Shown in pieces: positions 11,419 to 24,261 of a stretch of DNA of 64,000 bases. Under the pieces are notes generated by a model. That model was given only the letters and a program-made list of their open reading frames with translations. It was not told the DNA's origin and did no database searches. Location: NCBI RefSeq assembly GCF_963576615.1, contig NC_088716.1, positions 434,001 through 498,000 of the forward strand, given 5' to 3'. Source of the DNA: Watersipora subatra (taxonomy: Eukaryota > Bryozoa > Gymnolaemata > Cheilostomatida > Watersiporidae). The position numbers were made by a program, and so were the translations under genes. Position 1 is the first letter of the stretch. The number at the start of each line of letters is the position of its first letter.

Positions 11419-11559
11419 AATAACGAATGTGAAGAAAGAGGTTGTTTAGGTTACCAACTTGAAAAAGGTGACAGTGATTTTAAAAGTGACGACAGTGATT
11501 TTAAAAGTGACGACAGTGATTTTAAAAGTGACTATTCTGACGACAGCTTTGTGTGGTAG
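11419..11559 (+). CDS. Possible terminal exon with acidic tandem repeats
   Basis: An open frame runs from about 11419 to TAG at 11557-11559. It holds three exact 21-bp units (11470-11532) coding the heptad DSDFKSD, followed by DYSDDSFVW. An AATAAA signal follows at 11577-11582. Acidic Asp/Ser tails of this kind end or begin several transposon-derived proteins, but there is no homology call here and no convincing upstream exon. It may equally be a chance open minisatellite. Confidence 0.3.
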   Translation, partial: NNECEERGCLGYQLEKGDSDFKSDDSDFKSDDSDFKSDYSDDSFVW

Positions 11560-11582
11560 GACCCCCACCATAGTTAAATAAA

Positions 11583-13207
11583 CTTCCCTCGGAGTCTTTG
11601 TTGATAAACATTGTATTTGGTAATAGGTTACTGTGTTGTATATGTATAGATTATGTACATTGTGATGCCCTACTTCACCTGGTCTCTCTCTGTTCTCTAT
11701 TGGCTTTTAATAGTATGTGTAAACTTTTAACCAGTTCCCTGAATTTTAAATAATATATCAATTTTTTTTATCAAGTCAACCTTTGCTTGTATGAAAGCAT
11801 GTAAACAAATGTTAGACTACTGCAGAGTACATTGTGGTAGATGTGATGTATTTTTACTTATTCTTTGAGTAAATTCATTATATTTCTCTTTTCATTTACC
11901 ATTTGTATTTACCACAGGTCTTCTGTCATAATGCTACCACTTCACAATTTTCCATCTAAAACACGAGGTCGTAACTCCCAACCAATGTAGAACAAGTCTG
12001 TAGCATGAAGACAACTTGTATGTATTTGCTAGATATCTCAATCATCTATGCTAACCTTTGATCTGTGTTATACATTGTTTAAAGACTGTTTATTGACAGA
12101 ATACCTATATGCCACTGTGCTAGCAAATATCATTCTATTTATTACGGAAGGTAGTTTAGTCTATTAAGGTGCATCAGGCGTAAAAATCCTGTTGAGCGAA
12201 TGCATTTTACCTGTTGCACAATATGGCTTAGACAATATTCATAACAAACCAATTTCAGGTGTGAATTCAATTTTTCTGTACCAATCAGCTTGAATTGCTT
12301 AGCTAAGAGCTCAAACGTCAGTTGGATTCTTTTCTCTTTTTATGAACTTTGTTATAGGAATGTTTATTCCTCATCTGGTGTTATACAAAGTGACAACCAT
12401 AACAGGTAGCTGATGTATGTGAACCAGGCAGGTGACTAGTTATGGCTGGCATCAGAGCTCTGATAAACTAGATCACATGCTAACTACAACTACAACGCCC
12501 CCTGATATCTTATCACTTAATAAACAAAACTCTCGACATTTAGACTCCTTATGTATACAATCCACGTCAATGATTGTCTTATCCGAGCATTGCAACCTCC
12601 ATAATGCCGGCTGTTGCCAAGAGATCCTGAGAATTATATATTTTATCTCTGCCATTTGTGTCAATAATTCCACCAGATCATGGCGACAGAAAGGAGCACC
12701 TGTCAACTCAAATAATGGAGGCGAGACAGCCGTCAGCTCTTTGTATATTATACAAACAGTAAATTTTAATCTGGTGGACTTTTGCATGAAATAACCCACA
12801 AGTTTTCATGTTCATCAACGTGACTATATTGCTGCTTCAAATAGCAAAGTTATGAATTTTAAAGGAAGAAATTTAGTTATATATTGCTGTTGTTAAAAAA
12901 AGTCTAGCGGTTCATTGCATATGGATGAAGAGACAAGGTTGAAAGAATAAGTATATTTAATCAAGAATAATAAAATGCAAACAGGAAGTATTACAATACA
13001 GAGAACAAGATGATGTGATCACTTTGACAATGCGTGTCTAGTGGGGCTCGCGCGTGTGTCCTTATTTACTATAAGCCTGCCCTCTGGTTTGAGGGCTGGC
13101 TGGTCATTACTCTTGTCATTGCTCATTGGCTAGTTGGGCTAAAACGTAGGTCCCTCGGCATCTTTAGTGTCTGTCTGGGTAGATTGTCAGTCTCAGCTGC
13201 CACACTA
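11583..13207. other. No supported gene
   Basis: The region holds open frames on both strands at 12432-12799 (120 and 108 codons, overlapping) that resemble no family I know. The double-strand openness and lack of splice context argue against coding. No repeat array was noticed. Confidence 0.4.
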
Positions 13208-16200
13208 TTAACTATCCGGGTGGTGACATTGATTGCCTGTTAAATTTGTATCACCTGGAGTTTGTAGGTACGCAGCGAATTGTTCCATCCTCCGCTGAGT
13301 AGCACCCAAATCTGAATAAACAGACATTCGTCATCATAATTGATATATAAACAAGGGTTACTTTTACTGATGAGCAGGGATATATCAATGACAAACCTCT
13401 ATCAATCTGCTAAAACATTCTAAAAGTCAAACTGCTACCATTTTGATTTAACACCATGAACTTATGCAGTAAATTCTCACATACTATATAACTCAAGCAG
13501 CATCAAAATATCTACATAAAGTTACTAGGAGTGAGCCATGATTGATCAACAACAACGTTATAGAATCAGACCATCAGAACAATACCACAGCTAGTATAAT
13601 ATATACTAGTAGGTAATTTATAGGTTACTAGCATTGAATGATACTAGATAGTCAAGATATGAGGTGGAGAGTAAATAGCCTTATAGGGCTTATACAAAAT
13701 AAAAGTACCTGCTCTCTGCTGTCTAGCCTCTTCCTGTACTAATGACAACATTCTCTCGCTGTCCTCCTGTAGCGTTGTTACTTGCTGCCTAGCCTCAACC
13801 AATGCTATAAAAGTGAGCATAAAAAACCTTCTGTTACATGTGCCACACTGCTACTGCTTATATTTGTTCTTGGATGTAAATAGACCTCTGACCTACATAG
13901 ATCCTCTGACTCTGATCTGCATTGTTAATTGCATAAGGAACAGACTTCTCTCCCTCAGTACTACACTAACAATGGACTAGCAAACAATAACATAGAAGTT
14001 ACCTTCTGCCTGCTGCTGAGTATGCCTTTGTAGAGCTGATACTTTCTGGTCACTTTCTATTTGCAGGGTTGTAATTCGTTGTCTAGCGTCATCTAAAGCT
14101 GCAGCAGAGTGAAAAAAAACTTGCTGAAAGATATTCAACACTTTCATTGGTCACATTTGACAATGACAAAAGATGCTGAATACATTGGTGAGTATATGTA
14201 CCTTAGCACATTTACATGCTAACGAGGCTTTCATATGCATTGTTAATTACAGAAGGAACTGAATGACTGGGCATAAAGGCAGGAATGTAAATGATAGCGC
14301 AGAGACTGAGGGGTGTAGAAGCAGGGACATATGTAGAAGCGCAGAGGCAGTGAGTGGATCACATAGGCAAGTGCTTAGAGGCAAAGGCAAGTGCCTAGAG
14401 ACAGAAACAAGCTGGCCTGGCAGGCGTGGGTGGCCGAGCTCAGTAGAGCCGTAGAGGCTGGCGACCTTGCACACAAGTAGGCAGGCAGATTATGTGGAGT
14501 GTGATGAAGTCAAGTCGTGTACTCAGCAGTGAAATTGCGCAGCCATCCTCTACTTGAAAGCAAAAGTGCATCATGGAATCACACAAGCTGACAAACAGGT
14601 TGATGGGTGATTACCAAGCAGGTGGGGCAAACAGGCTGTTAGGTGCTTTTCGTAGGAGCAGAGGCCAGCGTACTACTAATAATAGCTTGACTGCTCAGCT
14701 AGGTAAACGCTGCAAGTTTGGTCGAGCTTCTTGCAAGGCGAAACTTTCGTGAACATGCGGATCTATGCATTCCGGCAGGCTGGTTGCTTGATGAAGTTTT
14801 AATACACTCACTCTAATTCAAAAGTATGCTTATTTCCTGGCTGAATAGCGACTGGCCACTACATGCATTGAAGCAGCACTTAGTGTGTTACACGCATAAG
14901 CCATCCGCAATCCTTAGGAAAAATTTAATTCTTTTAACAGTTATAAAACTGTGTAGTTATTGCCAGCCAAGCCACACAATAATAAACTTTGATGTTTTTT
15001 GTAAGAATTCCTCCAAGAACAAGCAAATATTAAATTCCTCCAAAATGCAACATCGCACGAGCTGTTCCTAATCCACCTGCCACAGAAGAGATAACACATA
15101 TTGTCTCATAGTAAATAACTGTAATGTTTCATATCTAAACACCAGCTTGAAAGAATGACTCACTATTCAATTCCCACTGACTTCTCTTCCTCAGTACTAT
15201 ACTAACAATGGACCAGTATAAGCCATTTACATAGGAAGTTACCTCCTGCCTGCTGCTCAGTTTGTCTCTGTAGATCGGTAAGTTTCTGGTCATGTCTCTC
15301 TTGCAGTGTTTTTATCTGTTGTTTAGCGTCTTCCAATGCTTCAATATAATAAAAAAACACCTGTGAATAGTACATAGAGCCATAGAGACACATGAATGGT
15401 GTAGAGACAGAGGGGTGTAGAAGCAGAGGGTTGTAAAGGCAAATGGGTGTAGAGGAAGGCAGGCACAGAGGCAGGAGCCTGCGAGCAGAGGCAGGCTGGC
15501 CTGACAGATATGCTCAGCAAAATTCAGACTCGAGCTGCAAGCATAAAGAATTGTCTTGATCAGCCAGGTTATATGGCCGGCAGATATTTATGCAGGCTGG
15601 CTGACATGGGGCAGTTGGCAGACAAACTCCATATTAGTGCAATCAAGTCAAACACTCAGCACAAAAACACACAATCGTGGTCGACTTGGAAGTAAAACGT
15701 GTGATCATTGTGAACTTGGCAGCATAGCGTGTGATCACTTGTCAACTCGGTGAAAGTGAGCAGGCTTTCTTGCAAGTAGGACAATCAATTCGTCTATTTA
15801 GTGACCTGAACATATAACCATTGTCTACTAGGAGGCAAAAGCGAGCAATCGTTGTCAACTCAACTGACTCAGCTAAGCTGGCAGGCAAACTGACTGGCAG
15901 GCAAGCACGGTCAAGCAAACGGTGGATGCAGCAAGGTAGACACAGAAATAGAAGGTGCCAGCAGGTGTGGCTGGTAAACAAGCACGTTGGCAAGCAGAGA
16001 GGCTGGCAGGCAGGCTGCTAAGCTTCCCGCTTGCTTTAAGAGACGAGAGTTGCAATATTAGTAGCGATGGAACCGCTCAGCAAACCGAAGACTACCTATT
16101 TGCTCCAGCTTCTTGAGAAGTGAAACTTACTGCATACATGCATTTGTGCTTCCTGCAGGCGGGTCGCTAAACAATAATTTGATCAACAAGAGTTTGGTAC

Positions 16201-16516
16201 ACTGTTTGGTATACCGAAAAATAGCTGTAAAAGTGTTTAGTTGTTGCCTACCAAGCCAAACAAGAGACAGTATCTGATGTGTATAAGTGTGGCTTGAATA
16301 AAAGCTTATAAGATAAAAAAGCTCATTTCACATCTACCAGTTTTATTGGAATTAAAATTAAGGTTACATGCATCTAGTAACTTTTAAATTGGATGTTTGA
16401 TAAGGAATTCTCTAAGCAGCCTCATCATAGACAGACATAGGCAAACAGTTAGACACAAACAGGTGCAGGCAGGTAGACTGAAGTGAGCATGACCAAGCCG
16501 AGTACTCAGTAAGCTT

Positions 16517-16548
<32 letters not shown>

Positions 16549-18775
16549 TATCAGGCAAAATTTTTTTAAGATAGTTATAAAATATTGTAGTTGTTGCCTG
16601 CCAAGCAAAACATGACATGTCCTTTAGCATGGCTTGAGTAAAATAAAAACTCATTTCACATCTACCAGTCTTACTGGAATTAAGGTTACATGCAACTGGT
16701 AAAGTTAACTTTGATGTTTTTTGGTAAGGAATTCTCTCTAAGCAGCCCAACCAATAATGAAATTTTAACAGAACTCAGCACCATACTAGCTGTTCCTGTT
16801 AGCATCTGCCATAGAAAATAAAACCACACATTGTCTTAGAGTTTAAAAAATAAGAAAAAGTTAACCTAATTTTAATATTTATATCAAAGATTAGTATTGT
16901 TATAGATTTAAAGTCTGAATATTAAAGCAAGAAGCTGCTACAATATGTACTTTAGTCTGTCATTCAGTTTACTACTAAACATGACAAAGGATAGTCATGT
17001 TATGTTAGGAACAATTAAAATGCTGTGGATAATCTACAGCAGTGTAAAATATGGTTGTAATACTTTCTACTTTCCATCAAAAACTGCTGCATAGACGATT
17101 AGCTATTCATAAAAAGGAGTGTAATGTTTAACCTCTAACCTCTGCTTGAAGGAATGACTCACTAGTCTACCACTACATACAATAATCATAGTATCATTAC
17201 AATTGTGTTAAATTCTTCACATCTCAGACATTTCAAAATACAGAAATATTAACAGACAGATTAGTGTGGAACACGAGAGTCAAGCTACTGAGTCTGCCAC
17301 AAGGAGTTGATATTTAAAGAGCTGCTAACATCACTTCAATCCTACCAGTTTTGAATATTAATATTAATTTAAATACTCAGACTATAAACGGTTCAGCTGA
17401 AGGCTGGAGACAAGCAGCACTCTGTCTATGCAAGACTCAGTGAGTTTACAGGAAAATAGAGATGCAAATATCCAGGGTATATCCCAGGGTTCAACAGTAA
17501 ATGTATACAATGAATGAATTACTAGCATTTAGTTTAGATTTTCAGTAGAAAGTTGCTGAGACTGAAGAGTTTAGCAGTAGAACAGTTCAAGTGAGTAGCT
17601 GGTATCACACTGTATAACAATCCTACCTTCTAATACTGACTTCAGCTGCCATCTCTTTAACAGCTCTGATGATTCCTTCTTTCCCCTAAACTCAGCTACC
17701 TCCAATGGAGTCTTTTTGAGTTTATTCTTTATGTTGAGGAGTAAAGAGACAGTCACTAGAGACACGGATTCTAACATGACCTTCAGAGCAGTTGTCTGTC
17801 CACTGAGTGCTGCACAGTGTAGTGGAGTGTAGAGGTTGTTATCCTGTATGTTTAATAGGGAGTCTCTCTGTAGTGAGGAGAAGTTGTAGAGGAGGGACTC
17901 TAAACACTTGCTCCTTCCATTCCATGCAGCCAGTGCTATAGCTGTGTCACCGAATTTATTCTTCTCAGATACGAACTTGTACTTCCTCTCATCACTCACT
18001 GTGTCCATCAGTAACTCTACACACTCACTGTATCCCCACCTTACAGCAAGGTGTAGTGCTGTACATCCATCCTTCCTCTTCATCAAGAGCAACTCGTCTG
18101 CTGTTCTTCTGATTGGTGAGAGAAGCAGACGGCAGATTTCTGTGTGGTCTGCTTCTGCAGCTACCATAACAGCTAAGTATGAGTCATGCTTGATAGTAAT
18201 CAGTAGCTTCAGTAGCTCAGCTGGTTGGACTGACTCTAAGGCTGCCCTCAAGGCACTAATCTCTATCTTTCTCTCTCTAACATAATCCTTCAGCATTCCT
18301 TCCATGTTTAACTGTAACATATGTACTGCACTTTATTAGCTGCTGCCTACAGTAAAATATGATAGAGAAATGAGTACAAAATGTCACTCAACTGCAGAGT
18401 TGGAAAGCTGCCAACCATAACAGAGTGGCTGCAAGTGAACCCTGGATATTTACAGAGTATAAAAATAAGGCCAGGGATGTCAGACTCTGGCAGAGCTGAG
18501 AATTATGAAATATTTGCAGTAGGGAGTGTTTGCTGGTCTGATTATGACTGAGGAATGAGACCAGAGCCTCCTGACCTTAACTTAACCTCACTACATGACA
18601 GACTCTATGAGTCTCCTCAGGGTGGAGAGTGACAGTCGCAGGAGGTCAGAGTTATATTATAATCACACTGACTCAGTGACTCTCTTCATCTACTCTATTA
18701 TTCCCAGTAAGTACAATATCAACAGATGCTAATATAATATATAAGTTATACTTACCTGTTGCTATTCTGTTTGTC
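13208..18775 (-). CDS. Ankyrin-repeat protein with three coiled-coil cassette exons
   Basis: This gene appears complete. Coding exons in order are 18320-17627, 15338-15243, 14098-14003, 13804-13709 and 13311-13208; a short 5' UTR exon ends at about 18757 with donor GTAAGT. The product has 361 residues. Residues 1-231 contain ankyrin repeats: clear consensus cores are DGCTALHLAVRWGYSECVELL, GDTAIALAAWNG and YTPLHCAALSG. Each of the next three exons is exactly 96 nt (32 residues, phase 1 to phase 1) and encodes a coiled-coil segment of the form ALxxAxQQxxTLQ...QQQAE. The last exon gives a short tail ending TGNQCHHPDS. Family knowledge suggests a scaffold or protein-binding role; no enzyme domain is seen. 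The cassette exons arose by tandem duplication with their introns. The ATG at 18320 was chosen; a second ATG follows five codons later. Confidence 0.85.
14003..16320. repeat. Tandem genomic duplication behind the coiled-coil exons
   Basis: Introns next to the cassette exons at 14003 and 15243 share order and sequence. Both have a G/A-rich GTAGAGGCAGAGG-like stretch, a GGCTGGC-rich stretch, and then a GCCAAGCCAcAcA-like motif (about 14960 and 16250). This indicates a duplication unit of about 1.2 kb carrying one exon each. Copies are strongly diverged and boundaries are approximate. Confidence 0.55.
16315..16760. repeat. Tandem ~330-bp intronic duplication
   Basis: CTCATTTCACATCTACCAGT occurs at about 16320 and again at about 16650. 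Each is followed by ATTAAGGTTACATGCA and GGAATTCTCT. Both lie inside the large intron of the ankyrin gene. Confidence 0.75.
16515..16548. repeat. (TAAG)n microsatellite
   Basis: About seven to eight uninterrupted TAAG units lie in the ankyrin gene intron. Confidence 0.95.
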
Positions 18776-18800
18776 ACCTGCTCTGACTGCTACAGGCTTC

Positions 18801-18850
18801 TTTATAGCTTGTAGCTGGTTATAATAATGTTATCTGTCTCCTGATTGGCT
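18801..18850 (-). promoter_or_regulatory. TATA and CCAAT elements of the ankyrin gene
   Basis: On the minus strand a TATA-like CTATAAA lies at 18801-18807, about 30 bases before a short untranslated exon that ends with a GTAAGT donor near 18757. A CCAATCAG motif at about 18840-18848 lies 40 bases further upstream. The spacing fits a pol II core promoter. Confidence 0.5.
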
Positions 18851-19812
18851 GAGCTGAATAAGAGTTACTCAAACAGTGATTCATGATGAATTTAGAAGAT
18901 ATTGAATAAAGGAACAGAAGCTAGTTGTTACTGCAGCTTCATGATTGGCTGGTTATACAGCCTTGTAACTGGTTAGCTTCACTTTCTGTTTAGTATTTAA
19001 AATGAAGTTTATCTGCTTAATTTCATATCATAAAATAACAAACATTATGTTACTTTTACTAGTAACAGATTAGCCTCGGGCACTATAAATATTCACACTG
19101 TGACCACTGGCAGTAATGTGACGAATAGCAATTTTTTTATAAAATAAACCTTCATACAATTCGTGTTGCTACAATTAAATAGAACTCAAGATAAATACCC
19201 GTCTTTGATTAACATGTAGGTACTAATTACAATGTTTTATATTACATTTTAGTAATAATCAATCACAAACAGTAAATATTTAATGAAAATATTTAAAGAC
19301 TCAAGTAAGTACATGTATGTTAAATATCCCAGCATATCAGCCACTCACACAGAGCTCGCAACAACAGTGCATAACTTATAGACACTTGCTAGCCAATGTC
19401 ACACATAGTAAGATAGCTAGTGGCATGTGCTAGTCAAGGTCTTCTAATTAAGGTTACTGTTTCTCAGATAAATTCCCAAATACCAAACACTTACATGTAG
19501 TTTAAGGGCAGATAATTAACAACATTGAAGTCAAGGATGCTTGAAAGCTTGTTACGCTTTTCAAAGACACATGAAGTTTTGTTTGAAATAAGGATTTGTC
19601 TGCTCATTGCAAAATGTGGCCATAATTGTGATAAGGTACGCCTGCTTAAATCAATAAAATTAGATATTTTATCTTTGGTCAGTTTATCATGTGACAAGGC
19701 AAGTTAGCAGTGAGTGAACACTATTTAAGTATTGTTACTTTTCTAAAGACAAAGTTTGGTATTAGCATCTGCAATCAAAAAGCAGTAGATAAATTCTTTT
19801 CAATTTTTTAAC
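18851..19812. other. No gene seen
   Basis: AT-rich sequence. Two complementary open frames of about 60-68 codons at 19491-19707 look like chance. No repeat boundary was recognised. Confidence 0.45.
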
Positions 19813-21881
19813 TTACTGTAAAACCTATAAATGAACGCTACCTCCATTTGAACATCAATTTGACATTTTTTTAACTTTACAAACCCATAATAGCGAGTGA
19901 CCAGTAAAAAATTGTTCTCCAAATTGTAGTAATAATGACTCGGTTCCATTAATAACAAATAATTATCATTAGCTTTGAAAGCAACACCGTAAAAATGAAT
20001 AATATCTGTATTAGACTAATCGTCAGGGCCGTATCATCCTATACTGCAGCTACTGCCATGCTAGTACCATTTTGTGAGGATAAAAATCCCGGAATTCATG
20101 TCATTTTTGCTTGATTTTAACACTTTGGCTGGCGAAATGACCAAAATGTCGTTTATCAGTTGCGTGGGGAAACGGCATTTATGTCGCTTTCGGTAGACGT
20201 TTATTAAGCTGCCGTCTCGTAACGTTGAACAAAGGATATGAATGCTAGTAAATTTTAAATATCATCAACAATATATTAGTCGATAAATTAAGATATGAAA
20301 CGATTACCCAAAAGGCGTTGCTTTGTGCTAAAGAAATCGCGCCTCCTTGGAAAAGAATACAAGCTGAAAATACTAGTCAACATCGGCTTGACTTTCCAAA
20401 CGGTAAAATAAAATATTATTTGATCAAATATTATTTGATAGCTCAAACTTAAATCTACTACTACTTGCTCAGTATTATAGACTATAGTATAAGTGCATTA
20501 TTTTTAACATGGTGCTCTATTCATTTTACCATTCAACTCTAAAATATTATTTAAATAAAATATTTCATAGGAGACCACTCGTCTTCTACACCATTCAGCA
20601 TTGTACAGGGTGATAATTCTACCTCATGCTAGCTATGGCCAACCCCTTTAGCAGCTCTCACTCACATTTTATTTTTAATAAGCGTTGTTAAAGACAATCT
20701 CAATAAACAGTTATATATTTATAAAAAATTGCTGTTAGAACATGTGCCCATCAGGAGCCAAGTGTGCTAGATTTGCACCATTTTGACTAGTTGTACATGT
20801 ACATACTAAAGATTTTTCCGGAGGAGGATCCCAGATCCCCCTCCCCCAACTGAGAGGGCGTTCGGTACCTCTCTTAGACTTTTCCTGCAGTACCATTTTC
20901 AAACAGGTAGATACTGCCCTGCTAAAAGTAGTTCGTTGGTTTGACACGGTATTGATACTTTGATGTATGTAAAAAACGGTTTACATTTATGATGGTATGT
21001 GAGTGACTAATTTTAGTCTAAAAGTTGTGCTTAGCAATGCCACTATAGGTTTATCATTTGCACGAAATGCAACGCGTAGTTGTCTCACTCTGCTCAAAAA
21101 GTTGTTTGAACGTTAATATCACTTAGTTCAGCGGCGCAGAAGAAGAGTTGAGATCAGAAAACATTATGGAAGGTATTGAATAGCCAGAAGATGTTTGTTC
21201 TATCGAATGCAACAATCGGAACACAATTGGCGAAGCTAACGAGCAAATTTTCAGTTTCAAAAATCTTAATTTTTGTTTCTGCAGGTAGTAAGTATGGTTT
21301 GTTTGTCACTTGTTCGTGAATGTATACATTTGTGACATCTGATAACTTATTACTATAAAGCTTGTAAAGTTCCAGATTTATAGCATATATTATTTAATAG
21401 CATCATTGCGGTTATCCTGTCAGTTTTGACTGCAAACTGTAGCAAACATATCGATGAATGCAATGAGCTTGTATGCAACTATGTTAAATATAGTATAGCA
21501 TGATATTATACCTCCAAACTTATAACAAAATTAAAAATTCGAAGCACTAACAAATTGCAAGGCAGGGCAACAGAATCACCTGCTATACGCACCATCGCGG
21601 GTTAATTGCAAGCAATAGATATCAACTAGTAGAGATATTCGGCTTCCCAAGTTTGTTATTTAGAGATCATCAACAAGTTAGCAGATTTATTGCTTTCAAA
21701 AGAGTTCATGACATTAAGGGTTAAGACATTCACTTCGCCTGACAAAGGGTCAAACTTAGCTTTAAAAATTCAGACGAGCTATTTGTAAAATACAACACCA
21801 CTATCTATTTGACAGCTATTATAAATAGGGGAAAGGTTAAAAATAGAATGCAATGTCATTCAAATAGAGGTTTCACAGTAA
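19813..21881. mobile_element. Possible non-autonomous DNA transposon, 2.07 kb
   Basis: The left end TTACTGTAAAACCT at 19813 and the right end AGGTTTCACAGTAA at 21868-21881 are near-perfect inverted repeats. Internal segments at both ends (GAACGCTACCTCC on the left, TTCAGACGAGC on the right) match the shorter element at 23886-24261. No transposase frame is present. No clean target duplication is visible, so the two ends might belong to separate insertions. Confidence 0.5.
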
Positions 21882-22329
21882 TTTTAGTAGTAAACAATTC
21901 TAAATTATAAACCAAATATCATATGACATACCCTCCAAGTCAACTTGATCTGTCATTCAGCCAAAGTTCCTCCGCAGATGACATAGTTTTATTCGAGCAA
22001 ATTACAGAATAATCCCCATGTATAGTGAGCGTACATTGTCAACCTTTGGTTGGGCGTATATAATCCTCAGATAGTTATCGAAGAGTAATAAAATTCTTGA
22101 TGATATCAAACTTTTTATTACGTTGACCTGAAATTGTAAAATAAGATGGAACTGTCCTGGAAGAATTAGCATGATTGTTACTCGTCATGATGCGCCTTAC
22201 ATAAGAATTACATATAAACACACAAAATCGTTAATAATTAATACAGATGTGATGTGGGACGGAATTAAAACATGTGATACCACTTCTCTATCGGTATAGA
22301 AATTAAAAGAAACAGAGCTATAAACAAAG

Positions 22330-22435
22330 TATTATTAATAAATTACTAGTTATAGTTGATAGCTATAAAGTACTATAAAATACTATTATTACTATTATAA
22401 TTACTATTATTACTTGTTACTATTATGTCTTACTA
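22330..22435. repeat. AT-rich low-complexity tract
   Basis: Runs of TACTATTAT-type trinucleotide-like repeats occur with interruptions. Confidence 0.7.
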
Positions 22436-23475
22436 AGAGTTTCACCATATAGTTGAACTCCAGCCCTCTGTATCACACTCAAGGCCCACCTACTATCCTC
22501 TATTGTTGAACTCAAACTGACAGTTTTTAGCTATTGCCACACAAGAAGAGACCACTCAAATTGAGCTAATTTAAATCAGTGAATGGAAATGAAGAGAGCA
22601 TTCAAGCAATGTGACCAGCTGGCATTCACCAGATTGTCTGTCACATAATATAGCTTGTGAGCAAAACTTTAAAATCTCACAGAGCTACTATATTGCTGAC
22701 CCTCACCTCTTCCTTTTGTGACAATCACCACAGAAATTAGGTTATTTGACACTCATTGTCAAACTAGGTTAAAAAATCAGCAATGAAACCTGCCAGTGAT
22801 GACAGCATTTTTGTAATCTATTTAGTAATATATTATAGTACAAAAATATTCTTAAATAGCCATATTGATTTCATGTGAACATCCCCTCTTTTCCTTTGTG
22901 AAACGAACAATATAAACACTGTATGCCTCGACAAAAGAGCGTTCCAACTGGTAAGAAATTTGAGATACGAGATGAATTCTGAGCCAATACATGCCTTGAG
23001 ATATGAGACCAATTAGAGATACTAGCATACCAGACAGTTTCAATGCTTATGAGAACAGCATCGCTCATTCTTTCTCGGCGGATAAAAATGATAAAGAAGG
23101 CTAGCTGTGAGTGAAAGTGATAAAAAGTATAAAAGTGAAGCGAAATGATCTTAATCGGAAAATTTAAAAAAGGAAAACGAAATTTGAATAAGCTTAAGGT
23201 AAAATGAAAACTTATTCTCAATTGTATGCGTAATCAGCTAAATTAATTTAAGTTAAATGTAAAGTATATTTACTGTTGCGTAGACAAAAGTGTAGTGTAC
23301 AGAATGAGTTGTAGTCAAATATTTCCTAAACCACTGCCAGCCTCTACCGTCTGTCTCGAAGGTGAGAACTCTATACAGTACTGCATATAAATATGTTGTT
23401 TTATTGTAGATCATAACTATTAGATATGTACTTGTTACTTTGTGACTGCAGGTGGTGAATTAAACCAATGATCCT

Positions 23476-23513
23476 AACCATTACATATGTACTTTGGTAC
23501 ATATGTAATGGTT
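23476..23513. repeat. Perfect 17-bp-arm hairpin
   Basis: AACCATTACATATGTAC at 23476-23492 is the exact reverse complement of 23497-23513, with loop TTTG. Confidence 0.95.
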
Positions 23514-23780
23514 TGGTACAATGAAAAACACATTTCCATTGTAATATCCACTTTAGCTTCTTTATTCTACTGGAAGGAACAAATTAATTCCTATTTCTTA
23601 AATACATAAGAAAAATTGTTTTGAGATATGAGAATTAAAATGGGAACTAAGTTCCAGAACTAATTAGGCTCGTATGTTGAGGTATGGCTCTATTTCTGTT
23701 GAGGATATTAAACGGGAGACCAAAAGTAGCGAGGTATCATTTTGCTAACATCTATGTATCATAGATATCATTATATCATT

Positions 23781-23830
23781 TATGTATTGCTAGTCAAAGC
23801 ATCTCTAGATGCTTTGACTAGCAATACATA
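23781..23830. repeat. Perfect 24-bp-arm palindrome
   Basis: The arm 23781-23804 (TATGTATTGCTAGTCAAAGC...) pairs exactly with 23807-23830, leaving a two-base centre (CT). It lies only 268 bp from the previous hairpin. Confidence 0.95.
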
Positions 23831-23885
23831 AAAGTACTTTGATATCCTAAAATAACACTCTCCCTATAACAATTCAAATCTGATA

Positions 23886-24261
23886 TACCGTAAAACCTCT
23901 GAACGCTACCTACATTTGAATACCACCTTTATTTGACTGTCACTTTGACTGTCACTTTGACCTTTATGAACCCATAATATCAAGTGATCAGTAGAAAAGA
24001 GCCCAAAAAACTGTATTGATAATTAATCGCTAACAATAAAAAAAGCGTTATTAATGTAAACGATACGATTATGTTTAAAAGTGATAATATTTATGTTTCG
24101 CTTCGCCCGTAATAGAGCTAAGTTTATCTTTTGAGAATTCTGACGAGCCATTCAAAAAGTACACTGCCTGCCTCTATATGAATGCTGCCTCCAATTGAAC
24201 ACCACTGTAAAAAAGGGTAGAAAATAGAGCGCCATAGCGTTCAGTTAGACGTTTTCCGGTA
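23886..24261. mobile_element. MITE, 376 bp
   Basis: The terminal inverted repeats are TACCGTAAAACC at 23886 and GTTTTCCGGTA ending at 24261, continued inward by GAACGCTA on both arms. ATA flanks both ends (23883-23885 and 24262-24264), consistent with a 3-bp target duplication. There is no coding capacity. It looks like a shortened relative of 19813-21881. Confidence 0.7.

Noticed and set aside
12432..12799. Overlapping 120- and 108-codon frames on both strands
   Set aside because: No recognisable family, no splice signals, and openness on both strands suggests composition rather than coding.
20113..20135. TTAACACTTTGGCTGGCG resembling a piggyBac end
   Set aside because: No facing end, no transposase remnant and only partial match to the other two termini.
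20735..20947. 70-codon minus-strand frame
   Set aside because: No recognisable domain, and it lies inside the putative 19813-21881 non-autonomous element.
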